Assembly: GCF_020423045.1 (NCBI RefSeq)
Contig: NZ_CP081943.1
Coordinates: 310,001-374,000, forward strand
Direction: 5' to 3'
Source: Pseudomonas sp. MM213
Lineage (GTDB): Bacteria; Pseudomonadota; Gammaproteobacteria; Pseudomonadales; Pseudomonadaceae
DNA: 64,000 nucleotides
Part shown: piece by piece, positions 19,040 to 26,779 of the stretch
Layout: the number at the start of each line of letters is the position of its first letter
Position numbering within the stretch: the stretch's first letter is position 1
Position numbers and translations under genes: made by a program
The notes under the pieces: model-generated
What the model was told of the DNA's origin: nothing
What the model saw: only the letters and a program-made list of their open reading frames with translations
Databases searched by the model: none

Positions 19040-19636
19040 ATGAGTACCGAAAACCGTGCCGCCGTCATCGAGGATTTCCTGAAGAAAATCCGCGTCATCA
19101 ACCAACGTGGCGTCGACCGCGCCGCGCTGGTGGAGATCGTCTCCCTGCTCGAAGCCCTGGCCGAGCGCCGCGATCTGTTCAATTTCGACGCGTTTCCCGC
19201 GCCAGTGCCGGGGCAGGGCAGCACCGCGTTTCGCTACCGTCTGAATGACGACGGCGACACGCCGACGCTGTACCTGAACTCGTTGTTGCCGGGCAAAAGC
19301 ACGCTCCCGCACAACCACGAAACCTGGGCGATCATCAGCGCCGTCGAAGGCCAGGAGATCAACTACGTCTATGGTCGTGATGACGAAGGCCGCGAGCCGG
19401 GTTTCACCACCCTGCATCTGCAAAAGGAAGTGATCGTGCAACCCGGCACGTCGATTTCGTTTCTCGGTGAAGACCTGCACGGCATTCGCGTTGAAGGCGA
19501 GAGTGCGACCTTGCATTTCCATCTCTACGGCTTGCCGCTGGAATCCCTCAACGGCCGTTATGGCGTCGAAGCGGACGGGCGCATTCTCAATTACAACGCC
19601 TCGCAAATGGCGCCGTCGATCAAGGCCTACGCATGA
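19040..19636 (+). CDS. thiol (cysteine) dioxygenase family cupin
   Basis: A 198-residue cupin of the bacterial cysteine dioxygenase family, preceded by GAGGAGCC. Metal ligands are visible as His in LPHNHETW (about residues 91 and 93) and His in GEDLHGI (about 148). The position equivalent to the crosslinking Cys of mammalian enzyme is not Cys, as in other bacterial thiol dioxygenases (including 3-mercaptopropionate dioxygenase). It converts a thiol to a sulfinate using O2 and Fe(II). With the aminotransferase in the same operon this predicts cysteine to cysteine sulfinate to pyruvate plus sulfite. Whether cysteine or another thiol is preferred cannot be told. Confidence 0.85.
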   Translation: MSTENRAAVIEDFLKKIRVINQRGVDRAALVEIVSLLEALAERRDLFNFDAFPAPVPGQGSTAFRYRLNDDGDTPTLYLNSLLPGKSTLPHNHETWAIISAVEGQEINYVYGRDDEGREPGFTTLHLQKEVIVQPGTSISFLGEDLHGIRVEGESATLHFHLYGLPLESLNGRYGVEADGRILNYNASQMAPSIKAYA

Positions 19637-20289
19637 TCGATTTGTACTACTGGCCGACCGGCAACGGTTTGAAGATCGGCATCCTGCTTGAAGAACTCGG
19701 GCTGGATTACCGAGTGGTGCCGATCAACATCCGCGAGGGCGAGCAGAAGCAGGCGGCGTTCCAGCGGATCAGCGCCAATGGACGGATCCCGGCGATTGTC
19801 GACCATGCACCCGAGGGGTTGAGCGAGCCGCTGAACCTGTTCGAATCCGGCGCCATTCTCAATTACCTGGCCGACAAGGCCGGGCGTTTTCTGCCGCCGG
19901 CCGGCAGTGTCGAGCGGCAGAAAGTCCAGGAGTGGCTGTTCTGGCAGGTGGGGCATATCACGCCGTACCTGAGTCAGTTGCAGGTGTTCAAGGAGAAGGC
20001 GCCGCAGCCGATTCCGTTTGCCCTCGACCTGCTCAGTGCCGAAGCGACGCGGCTGTATTGGGTGCTGGAAACGCGTCTGGCTGACGTGCCGTATGTGGCG
20101 GGCGAGTACTCCATCGCCGACATGGCGATTTTCCCGTGGATCCAGCCGCAACGTCAGGGCCAGGACCTGGCGGACTTCCCGCACATCCACGCCTGGCGCG
20201 AACGCCTCAAGGCACGGCCGGCGATTCAACGTGCGTATGCGAAGGGCCGCGACGTGGCGGCCAATGAGCGCTCTCTGGCGCTTCAATAA
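19633..20289 (+). CDS. glutathione S-transferase, YfcG/Nu-class disulfide reductase-like
   Basis: A 218-residue GST overlapping the dioxygenase stop (ATGA). The thioredoxin-like N-domain (YYWPTGNGLKIGILLEELGL; IPAIVDH; LFESGAILNYLA) and helical C-domain (QEWLFWQVGHI...; YSIADMAIFPW) match the E. coli YfcG group, which reduces disulfides with glutathione rather than conjugating electrophiles. In this operon, reduction of imported cystine or another disulfide is a natural inferred role. Confidence 0.85.
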   Translation: MIDLYYWPTGNGLKIGILLEELGLDYRVVPINIREGEQKQAAFQRISANGRIPAIVDHAPEGLSEPLNLFESGAILNYLADKAGRFLPPAGSVERQKVQEWLFWQVGHITPYLSQLQVFKEKAPQPIPFALDLLSAEATRLYWVLETRLADVPYVAGEYSIADMAIFPWIQPQRQGQDLADFPHIHAWRERLKARPAIQRAYAKGRDVAANERSLALQ

Positions 20290-20311
20290 TTACTTTTCAA
20301 GCGGGACTTCC

Positions 20312-23068
20312 ATGAGCCAGACCGTAACCCCAGGGCAATTGCAACAGTGGCTGTTCGACGGGCAGGAAATCGCCCTGTTTGATGTGCGCGAACACGGCCA
20401 GTATGGCGAGGCCCATCTGTTTTACGGGGTCAATCTGCCCTACAGCCGACTGGAGCTGGAGGCTCGGCGGCTGGCGCCGAACCCTCAGGTGCGGCTGGTG
20501 ATCTATGACCAGAATGGCGGCGATGTCGCTACGCGTTCTGCCCGGCGTCTTCAGGCGTTGGGGTATGAGCGCGTGCACGTTCTCGAGGGTGGTGCCGATG
20601 GCTGGCAGGCTGCCGGTTATCAGTTGTTTGCCGGCGTGCATGTGCCGTCCAAGGCGTTCGGCGAATTGGTGGAGGAGGCCAGCCACACGCCGCATGTCAC
20701 CGCGCAGCAGTTGGCCGAATGGCAAACCCGTGGCGAACCGTTGGTGGTGCTGGACGGCCGGCCGTTCGATGAATACCGCAAGATGACCATTCCCGGTTCC
20801 GTGTGCTGCCCGAACGGTGAGCTGGGTTATCGCATCCATGATCTGGTGCCGGATGACACCACGCCAATCGTGGTCAATTGCGCCGGCCGGACCCGCAGCA
20901 TTATCGGCGCGCAAACGCTGATCAACCTGGGCTTGAAGAATCCGGTCTACGCGTTGGAGAACGGTACTCAGGGCTGGTACCTGGAAGATTTTCAGCTGGA
21001 ACACGGCAGCAGCCGTCGTTATGCCGATGCGGTATCCGTTGCGCCATTGGCGGCGCAACGCCTGGCCGCTGCCGGGCTGGCGGAACGGGCCGGGGTGAAA
21101 ACGGTTACGGCAGCACAGGTCGAGCAGTGGGCCGAAGAGGTCGGGCGCAGTCTGTTTCTGTGCGACGTGCGCACCGCCGAGGAGTTTGCCGCTGGCAGTC
21201 TGACCGGCGCACAGCACACGCCGGGCGGGCAGTTGATTCAATCCACCGACCTGTATGTCGGCGTGCGTCAGGCACGATTGGTGCTGATTGACAGTGATGG
21301 CGTTCGCGCGCCGATTGTCGCCAGTTGGCTGCGCCAGTTGGGGCATGAGGCGTATGTGCTGGAAGGGGGCGTGAGCAGCGGTCTGGCGTTGCCCGGGACC
21401 GAAGTTGCCGCCCATGAGGCGTTGCCATCGATCTCGGTGCAGGCACTGTCCGACGCGTTGAAGGACGACGCCGTCGCGCTGATCGATTTGCGCCCGAGCA
21501 TGACCTTTCGCAAGGGCCATATTGCCGGCTCTCGCTGGTCGATCCGTTCACTGTTGGCGACACACGTAGCGGGCGAGCAGCGTCCTCTGGTTCTGCTGGC
21601 CGATGATCCGCTGCTGGCAGCGTTCGCTGTGCAGGAATTGCCGGAAACCCAGCGCGCACAACTGCGACTGCTGGAAGGCGGACTCGCTGCCTGGCGTACG
21701 GCCGGTTTCACTGTGCAGGAAAGTCCGGACACACCGGCCAATGAACAGTGCATCGATTTCCTGTTCTTCACCCATGATCGGCACTCCGGCAACAAGGATG
21801 CGGCGCGGCAGTACCTGGCCTGGGAAATCGGCTTGCTGGCGCAAATGAGTGACGATGAGATCGCCAGTCTCAAACCACTGCAACCTCACGCCACCGAGGA
21901 TTCGCGGGTACGCACACGCCTGGTCCATTCGGCACGCACTGAGCAGGGCAGTGGCGGTCGTTCGGTCAACATGCCGGTCACCCGTCTGAGCACGGTACTG
22001 TTCGACAACCTCGCGCAAATGCGTGACGCCCGTGCCCGCCGTGACACCGAGCGGGTGTTGAGTTACGGCGCGCGCGGCAATCCAACCGCGTTCGCCCTCG
22101 AAGACCTGGTCACCGAACTGGAAGGCGGTTATCGCACCCGTCTGTTCGGCACCGGGCTAGCGGCGGTCGCGCAGACGTTTCTGGCGTACCTGCGCCCCGG
22201 CGATCATGTGCTGATCACCGATGCGGTGTACGCACCGGTGCGGCGTCTGGCCCGGGAATTTCTTGAGCCGTTCGGCATCCAGGTCAGCTACTTCGTCCCC
22301 GACGGCAGCGATTTGCAGGCGCAACTGCAAGCCAACACCAAAATGGTCTACACCGAAGTCCCGGGCTCCTTGCTGTACGAACTCTGCGACTTGCCGGCCA
22401 TTGCCGCCCTGTGCAAACCGCGAGGCATTCTGCTGGCCGTCGACAACACCTGGGGCTCGGGTTACCTGTACCGACCGCTGACCCTCGGCGCGGACATCTC
22501 GATCATGGCGCTGACCAAGTACCTGTGCGGTCACAGCGATGTGGTCATGGGCAGCGTCTGCGTCCGCGAAGATGCCTGGCAACCGCTGGCATCCATGAGC
22601 GACATCTTTGGCGTCACCGTCAGCCCGGATGACGCTTATCTGGTATTGCGCGGCGCACGAACCCTGGCACCGAGACTGGAGGTGCATGAGCGCCAGGCGC
22701 TGGAAATCGCCCATTGGCTGCAAGCGCAACCGCAGGTGAAACGGGTGTTCCATCCGGCCTTGCCCGACCACCCTGGCCACACCTTGTGGCAACGGGACTT
22801 CAAAGGCAGCAACGGCTTGCTGTCCTTTGAGCTGAACGAGGCGGACGCCGCTTATGTCGAGCGCTTCATTGACGCGTTACAGCTGTTCGGATTGGGCGCT
22901 TCCTGGGGCGGTTTCGAAAGTCTGATCACCGTGGCCGACACCCAGGATCGCCAGAGTGCGGCGGACCGTTCATTGAATCCGGTGCTGCGCTTGCACATCG
23001 GGCTGGAGGATGTCGAGGCGTTGATTGAGGATCTGAAGCGCGCGTTCGCGGCGGCTGCATCAGCCTGA
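20312..23068 (+). CDS. fusion: four rhodanese domains plus cystathionine beta-lyase (PLP)
   Basis: One uninterrupted 918-residue frame. ATG 20312 (MSQTVTPGQLQQWLF) has GCGGGA upstream and begins the first rhodanese domain; upstream in-frame codons lie inside the GST gene. Residues 1-505 hold four rhodanese-like domains; only the second keeps a catalytic Cys loop (NCAGRTRS); the others have Asp or no Cys. From about 535 the rest is a Cys/Met-metabolism PLP enzyme of the cystathionine beta-lyase type, with the PLP Lys in ALTKYLCGHSD. Elsewhere these parts are usually separate neighbouring genes. An internal ATG at 21845 could start the lyase alone but has no clear ribosome site. Predicted role: cleave cystathionine/cystine-like compounds and handle the released sulfane sulfur. 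The end overlaps rtcR by 9 bases, tail to tail. Confidence 0.85.
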   Translation: MSQTVTPGQLQQWLFDGQEIALFDVREHGQYGEAHLFYGVNLPYSRLELEARRLAPNPQVRLVIYDQNGGDVATRSARRLQALGYERVHVLEGGADGWQAAGYQLFAGVHVPSKAFGELVEEASHTPHVTAQQLAEWQTRGEPLVVLDGRPFDEYRKMTIPGSVCCPNGELGYRIHDLVPDDTTPIVVNCAGRTRSIIGAQTLINLGLKNPVYALENGTQGWYLEDFQLEHGSSRRYADAVSVAPLAAQRLAAAGLAERAGVKTVTAAQVEQWAEEVGRSLFLCDVRTAEEFAAGSLTGAQHTPGGQLIQSTDLYVGVRQARLVLIDSDGVRAPIVASWLRQLGHEAYVLEGGVSSGLALPGTEVAAHEALPSISVQALSDALKDDAVALIDLRPSMTFRKGHIAGSRWSIRSLLATHVAGEQRPLVLLADDPLLAAFAVQELPETQRAQLRLLEGGLAAWRTAGFTVQESPDTPANEQCIDFLFFTHDRHSGNKDAARQYLAWEIGLLAQMSDDEIASLKPLQPHATEDSRVRTRLVHSARTEQGSGGRSVNMPVTRLSTVLFDNLAQMRDARARRDTERVLSYGARGNPTAFALEDLVTELEGGYRTRLFGTGLAAVAQTFLAYLRPGDHVLITDAVYAPVRRLAREFLEPFGIQVSYFVPDGSDLQAQLQANTKMVYTEVPGSLLYELCDLPAIAALCKPRGILLAVDNTWGSGYLYRPLTLGADISIMALTKYLCGHSDVVMGSVCVREDAWQPLASMSDIFGVTVSPDDAYLVLRGARTLAPRLEVHERQALEIAHWLQAQPQVKRVFHPALPDHPGHTLWQRDFKGSNGLLSFELNEADAAYVERFIDALQLFGLGASWGGFESLITVADTQDRQSAADRSLNPVLRLHIGLEDVEALIEDLKRAFAAAASA

Positions 23069-24658
23069 CACCTGCTTCCAGTCGAGGGCAAAACGCGCCA
23101 GGTATTTGCGCAGTCGGTCAGCATCATTCGGCTGCGCCTTTGCTTGACGGGACACTCCAAATAACCGTCGCCCAGCATCAGACAGGCTGTCTGACTGACG
23201 ACAGACGTCGAGCACCGCTTTGAGTTGCAGTCGATCAAACAGGTCGATATCAAGGTTTTCACCGAGCAGTTGGTCGAGCCCGTCATCCGGTTGTGCCAGG
23301 CCCCAGGCATAGCGCAGGCGATCGATTTCTTCCTGAACCTGGGTTTCATCGATTCGCCCGCTGTCGGCTAATGTCGCCATGCGGGTGATGGAGGCTGAAA
23401 GCTCTCGGAAGTTGCCCAGCCACGCGGCTTCACTTGAGCTGGCAAAGGCCAGGTAGCGGCGTCGTGCTTCGAGGTTGAAGCGCGCCATGTGACCTTGTTC
23501 GCGGGCGTGGCGCGCGAGCTCGAAATCGATGTTCGGCTCGATGTCTTCGCGGCGCCCGGCCAGACCGGGAAGGTCGAATGTCCACAGGTTGATTCGCGCA
23601 TACAAGTCTTCGCGAAACAGGCCTTCGGCCACCCGGCTGCGCAAGTCGCGGTGAGTGCCGGCGATGATCTGGAAATCGCTCTCCACTTCCTTGTCCGATC
23701 CTAGAGGGAAGAAGCGTTTCTCCTCGATGGCCTTGAGCAGCATGGCTTGCTCATCTGCGCCCAGCTCACCAATTTCATCCAGAAACAGCATGCCACCATC
23801 GGCGGCTCGCAATAGGCCGTCGCGAGCGTTTTGCGCGCCGGTGAACGCGCCTTTGATATGGCCGAAGAGGGTCGACATGGCGCCGTCACCGCGCAGTGTG
23901 GCGCAGTTCACTTCGACGAAACGGCCCTGCACCTGGTGGCGACTGTGCTTGAGTTCATAGATACGTCGGGCCAGAAAGGATTTGCCTGCGCCGGTCGGGC
24001 CGATCAGCAGCATCGGCGCTCGCGAGCGCACCGCGACGCGCTCGATTTGCTCGATGGCGCGGTTGAACGCGGCGTTTCGGGTGGCGATCCCTGATTTGAG
24101 AAAGGCCAGGCCTTCCAGGCGTTTATGGGCGAAGCGCGTGGCAATGCGGTCGTAGCGCGACAGATCGAGATCGATCAGGGCGTGGGTGCCGATGGCGCGC
24201 TCTTGCTCGTTAAGCCGGCGAGCGGGAGAGGTCTGTATCAGCCTTGCCGGCAGGTAGCGCGCTTCGGTGAGCAAAAACCAGCAAATCTGCGCCACGTGGG
24301 TCCCGGTGGTGATGTGCACCAGGTAGTCCTCGTGTTCAGTGTCGAAACGATAGGCGGTGGTGAAGTCGTGAAGTGCGCCGTACACCTCTTCGAAATCCCA
24401 CGGGTTGCGCAGCGACATCGGGTGCAGGTGCACTTCGGTCTCTGGCGAGACCTGGCGAATGTCTTCGCGAACACGCTCGGCCAGGCTGACGTCTCGGGCA
24501 TCGGTGCCATGGATCAGCTCGAGCCGATGAATCACCACATCTTGTTGCTGGCACAGCCCCACGCTCGGTCGCCAGTGACTCCAGCGATTGGCGCCCTTGC
24601 CAACGCGGTCGAGTGTAGATCCGATAAATCCGATGGCGACCGTGCGCTTCTTTGACAT
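23060..24658 (-). CDS. rtcR: RtcR, sigma54-dependent activator of RNA repair genes
   Basis: A 532-residue bacterial enhancer-binding protein: N-terminal RtcR/CARF-like sensor domain (about 1-185), AAA+ domain with Walker A GPTGAGKSF near 220, the sigma54-contact loop GAFTGA near 270, FLDEIGEL Walker B, and a C-terminal helix-turn-helix region. Known RtcR proteins are held inactive by the CARF domain until an RNA-end signal is sensed, then activate rtc genes with sigma54. It is divergent from the Ro60-rtcBA operon, which carries a matching promoter at 24804. Confidence 0.95.
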   Translation of the reverse strand: MSKKRTVAIGFIGSTLDRVGKGANRWSHWRPSVGLCQQQDVVIHRLELIHGTDARDVSLAERVREDIRQVSPETEVHLHPMSLRNPWDFEEVYGALHDFTTAYRFDTEHEDYLVHITTGTHVAQICWFLLTEARYLPARLIQTSPARRLNEQERAIGTHALIDLDLSRYDRIATRFAHKRLEGLAFLKSGIATRNAAFNRAIEQIERVAVRSRAPMLLIGPTGAGKSFLARRIYELKHSRHQVQGRFVEVNCATLRGDGAMSTLFGHIKGAFTGAQNARDGLLRAADGGMLFLDEIGELGADEQAMLLKAIEEKRFFPLGSDKEVESDFQIIAGTHRDLRSRVAEGLFREDLYARINLWTFDLPGLAGRREDIEPNIDFELARHAREQGHMARFNLEARRRYLAFASSSEAAWLGNFRELSASITRMATLADSGRIDETQVQEEIDRLRYAWGLAQPDDGLDQLLGENLDIDLFDRLQLKAVLDVCRQSDSLSDAGRRLFGVSRQAKAQPNDADRLRKYLARFALDWKQVSG

Positions 24659-24683
24659 GCGTATACCAAAAGATAAATAGCGA

Positions 24684-24699
24684 TAACTGAAGATAGTTA
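24684..24699. promoter_or_regulatory. inverted repeat, candidate RtcR upstream site
   Basis: TAACT-N6-AGTTA lies in the AT-rich rtcR/Ro60 intergenic region, about 105-120 bases upstream of the sigma54 promoter, a usual enhancer distance, and 26 bases upstream of the rtcR start. The match is short; function is inference. Confidence 0.3.
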
Positions 24700-24803
24700 A
24701 TAGACGGCAGATTTTTCTAAAACTTGAGATGTGTTTTTCACAAAACTTAAAAAATACTTAAAAATCAATAAGATAAAAATAAAGTTCGTCGTAGGAACAA
24801 AAC

Positions 24804-24819
24804 TGGCACGTCGACTGCA
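24804..24819 (+). promoter_or_regulatory. sigma54 (-24/-12) promoter of the RNA repair operon
   Basis: TGGCACGTCGACTGCA fits the sigma54 pattern with GG at 24805-24806 and GC at 24817-24818 (exact GG-N10-GC). It lies 43 bases before the Ro60 start, and the activator RtcR is encoded divergently. Confidence 0.85.
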
Positions 24820-24861
24820 ATACCTCTGGCAACGAACAAGACAACAGAGCGAGACGCCACG

Positions 24862-26412
24862 ATGGCCAACTTCAAGCTGTTCAACACCCAACAGGCAACA
24901 GTGCCAGCTTGCGACATGCTGAACGCGGCTCAAGCTCCGGCTTATGCCTACACAGCCAAACACAAACTTGCCCAACTGGCCGCGACCGGTTGCCTGAACC
25001 AGACCTTTTACGCTTCGGCCGAAAGCCAGCTGGAGAATGTGTTGCAACTGGTGACCGAACTGGACAGCCGATATGTGGCTAAGGCCGCGCTTTACGCTCG
25101 TAAAAAAGGCCATATGAAAGACATGCCGGCCTTGATGCTGGCAGCCCTGACGGCACAGCGTTCAATGCTGGTGCCGGAGCTGTTTGAGCAAGTGGTAGAC
25201 AGTGGAAAGATGCTGCGTAATTTCGTGCAGATCCTGCGCAGCGGCGTGACAGGGCGAAAGTCGCTCGGGTCGCAGCCAAAGCGTCTGGTGCAAAACTGGT
25301 TGAACAACGCCAGTGAATATCAGCTGTTGCAGGCGTCGATTGGTAACCAGCCATCGTTGGCAGACGTGGTGAAGATGGTTCACCCAAAACCCCATGAGGC
25401 ATGGCGTGCAGCCTTCTTTGCCTGGCTGATCGGTAAGCCGGTGGATGTGCAGACGCTGCCAGCACTGACACGCTCGTTGCTGGCGTTTCGCAGCGGGGCG
25501 AGCGATGAGGTGCCGCAGGTACCCTTTCAGTTGCTCGGCAATGAAACGTTGAGCAAAGAACAATGGGCGTCTCAAGCACGGAACATGGGGTGGCAGGGGC
25601 TGCGCATGAACCTGAATACATTGGCACGCCACGGTGCGTTTCAGGTGCCGGGATTCGCCAAATATGCAGCGGTACGCCTGGCTGATGCCGAAGCGGTAGC
25701 CAAGGCGCGGGTTTATCCATACCAGTTGCTTGCGGCCTATCGCATGACTGGCAATGACGTTCCGCACGTGGTGCGTGAAGCATTGCAGGAAGCGCTGGAA
25801 CTGTCGTTGGCCAACGTTCCGACGTTGCAAGGTTCGGTGATCGTTTGCCCGGATGTCTCGGGTTCGATGCACAGTCCCGTGACCGGTTATCGTCAAGGCG
25901 CGACCACGGCAGTACGCTGCATTGATGTGGCTGCGCTGGTGGCTGCGGCGGTATTACGCAAACAGCCGGCAGCTCAGGTGATGCCGTTTGAAACGCAGGT
26001 GGTGGATATTCAGCTCAACCCTCGCGACAGCGTGATGAGCAATGCCGCAAAACTGGCTGCAATAGGTGGTGGCGGGACGAACTGCTCGGCGCCGCTGGCA
26101 AAACTGGCGAACGCCAAAGCCAGGGTCGATACGCTGATTCTTGTCTCGGATAACGAGTCCTGGATCGATGCGCGTCACCACGGCGGCACTGAGACGATGC
26201 GGCAATGGGAGCGGATCAAGCAGATCAACCCGCAGGCACGGTTGGTGTGCATCGATATGCAACCCGGCGCCACAACGCAGGCGGCGGACCGCGAGGACAT
26301 ATTGAATGTCGGTGGTTTTAGCGACGCGGTGTTCGATGTGATTGAACAGTTCACCCGTGGCAACTATGGCGCGCAACACTGGGTGAAAGCGATCGAAGCC
26401 ATGGAACTTTGA
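24862..26412 (+). CDS. rsr: Ro60-like TROVE domain RNA-binding protein
   Basis: A 516-residue TROVE/vWA protein. The N-terminal two thirds (about 15-330) is the HEAT-like TROVE ring that binds misfolded RNA ends and Y RNAs; the C-terminal third is a von Willebrand A domain with the MIDAS motif DVSGSMHS near 332. Bacterial Ro (Rsr) works with Y RNA and exoribonucleases in RNA quality control and is often encoded beside rtcBA. Here it is the first gene after the sigma54 promoter and is followed by three Y-RNA-like elements. Confidence 0.95.
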   Translation: MANFKLFNTQQATVPACDMLNAAQAPAYAYTAKHKLAQLAATGCLNQTFYASAESQLENVLQLVTELDSRYVAKAALYARKKGHMKDMPALMLAALTAQRSMLVPELFEQVVDSGKMLRNFVQILRSGVTGRKSLGSQPKRLVQNWLNNASEYQLLQASIGNQPSLADVVKMVHPKPHEAWRAAFFAWLIGKPVDVQTLPALTRSLLAFRSGASDEVPQVPFQLLGNETLSKEQWASQARNMGWQGLRMNLNTLARHGAFQVPGFAKYAAVRLADAEAVAKARVYPYQLLAAYRMTGNDVPHVVREALQEALELSLANVPTLQGSVIVCPDVSGSMHSPVTGYRQGATTAVRCIDVAALVAAAVLRKQPAAQVMPFETQVVDIQLNPRDSVMSNAAKLAAIGGGGTNCSAPLAKLANAKARVDTLILVSDNESWIDARHHGGTETMRQWERIKQINPQARLVCIDMQPGATTQAADREDILNVGGFSDAVFDVIEQFTRGNYGAQHWVKAIEAMEL

Positions 26413-26444
26413 TCGTCAACACGCAGAATTGAGTTTTTTACAGG

Positions 26445-26499
26445 CGCTGAATGCCGATGGGACTACATCAAACGACGTCTCATCAAACCCTTGTCAGCG
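26445..26499 (+). ncRNA. Y-RNA-like element 1
   Basis: Outer stem CGCTGA (26445-26450) with TCAGCG (26494-26499); asymmetric internal loop with 5' ATGCCG and 3' CAAACCCTTG; inner stem ATGGGAC (26457-26463) with GTCTCAT (26477-26483, one G-U). The apical loop is only 13 bases, so no tRNA-like module. It shares GAATGCCG(A/G)T and TTGTC landmarks with elements 2 and 3. It is short for a Y RNA and may be a minimal or decayed copy. No own promoter seen; likely processed from the operon transcript. Confidence 0.6.
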
Positions 26500-26508
26500 T
26501 GTGTGAAA

Positions 26509-26595
26509 GGCACGAATGCCGATTGGCTGTACATCCAGGACCGGTTAACCCCGGTGCGCGGTAACGCGCAACAGTCACTCATTTTTTGTCGTGCC
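26509..26595 (+). ncRNA. Y-RNA-like element 2
   Basis: Outer stem GGCACGA (26509-26515) with TCGTGCC (26589-26595), 7 perfect pairs; internal loop starting ATGCCG; inner stem TGGCTGT (26524-26530) with ACAGTCA (26571-26577, one G-U). Inside lie two abutting hairpins: ACCGG-TTAACC-CCGGT (26540-26555) and GCGCG-GTAA-CGCGC (26556-26569) with a GNRA tetraloop. This resembles the T-arm plus capped acceptor-like stem of element 3 but lacks a D-arm. Probably a YrlB-like or reduced Y RNA. Confidence 0.7.
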
Positions 26596-26613
26596 ACCTT
26601 TTAAGATTTGCCC

Positions 26614-26726
26614 GGCGAATGCCGGTGGAACTACAGGACAACGTGGTCGCGGGTTCGAGTCCCGCCAGCCGAAAGGCTGTAGCTCAGCGGTAGAGCGCGA
26701 TGCATGTTTCACCAAACCTTGTCGCC
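26614..26726 (+). ncRNA. yrlA: Y-RNA-like element 3 with permuted tRNA mimic (YrlA-like)
   Basis: Outer stem GGCGA (26614-26618) with TCGCC (26722-26726); internal loop ATGCC opposite AAACCTTG; inner stem GGTGGAAC (26624-26631) with GTTTCACC (26706-26713). Between them sits a tRNA-like module in permuted order: T-arm GCGGG-TTCGAGT-CCCGC (26649-26665), an acceptor-like stem CAGCC-GAAA-GGCTG (26666-26679) closed by a tetraloop, then a D-arm GCTC-AGCGGTA-GAGC (26682-26696). This is the known organisation of YrlA, the bacterial Y RNA found with rsr and rtcBA. It would bind the Ro60 ring with its stem and present the tRNA mimic to partners. Confidence 0.88.
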
Positions 26727-26779
26727 CCAGGCTCCAGAACAACGCCGAGACAATCGGCCAATAGAAAAGAATCGAAATC

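Noticed and set aside
20018..20311. Extension of the rhodanese fusion to an upstream start inside the GST gene
   Set aside because: The extra residues overlap a well supported GST and have no domain; ATG 20312 starts exactly at the first rhodanese domain.
26649..26696. A normal tRNA gene, suggested by canonical T-arm and D-arm sequences
   Set aside because: The D-arm follows the T-arm, the acceptor-like stem is closed by GAAA, there is no anticodon arm in the usual place and no CCA end. It is better explained as the tRNA mimic of a Y RNA.
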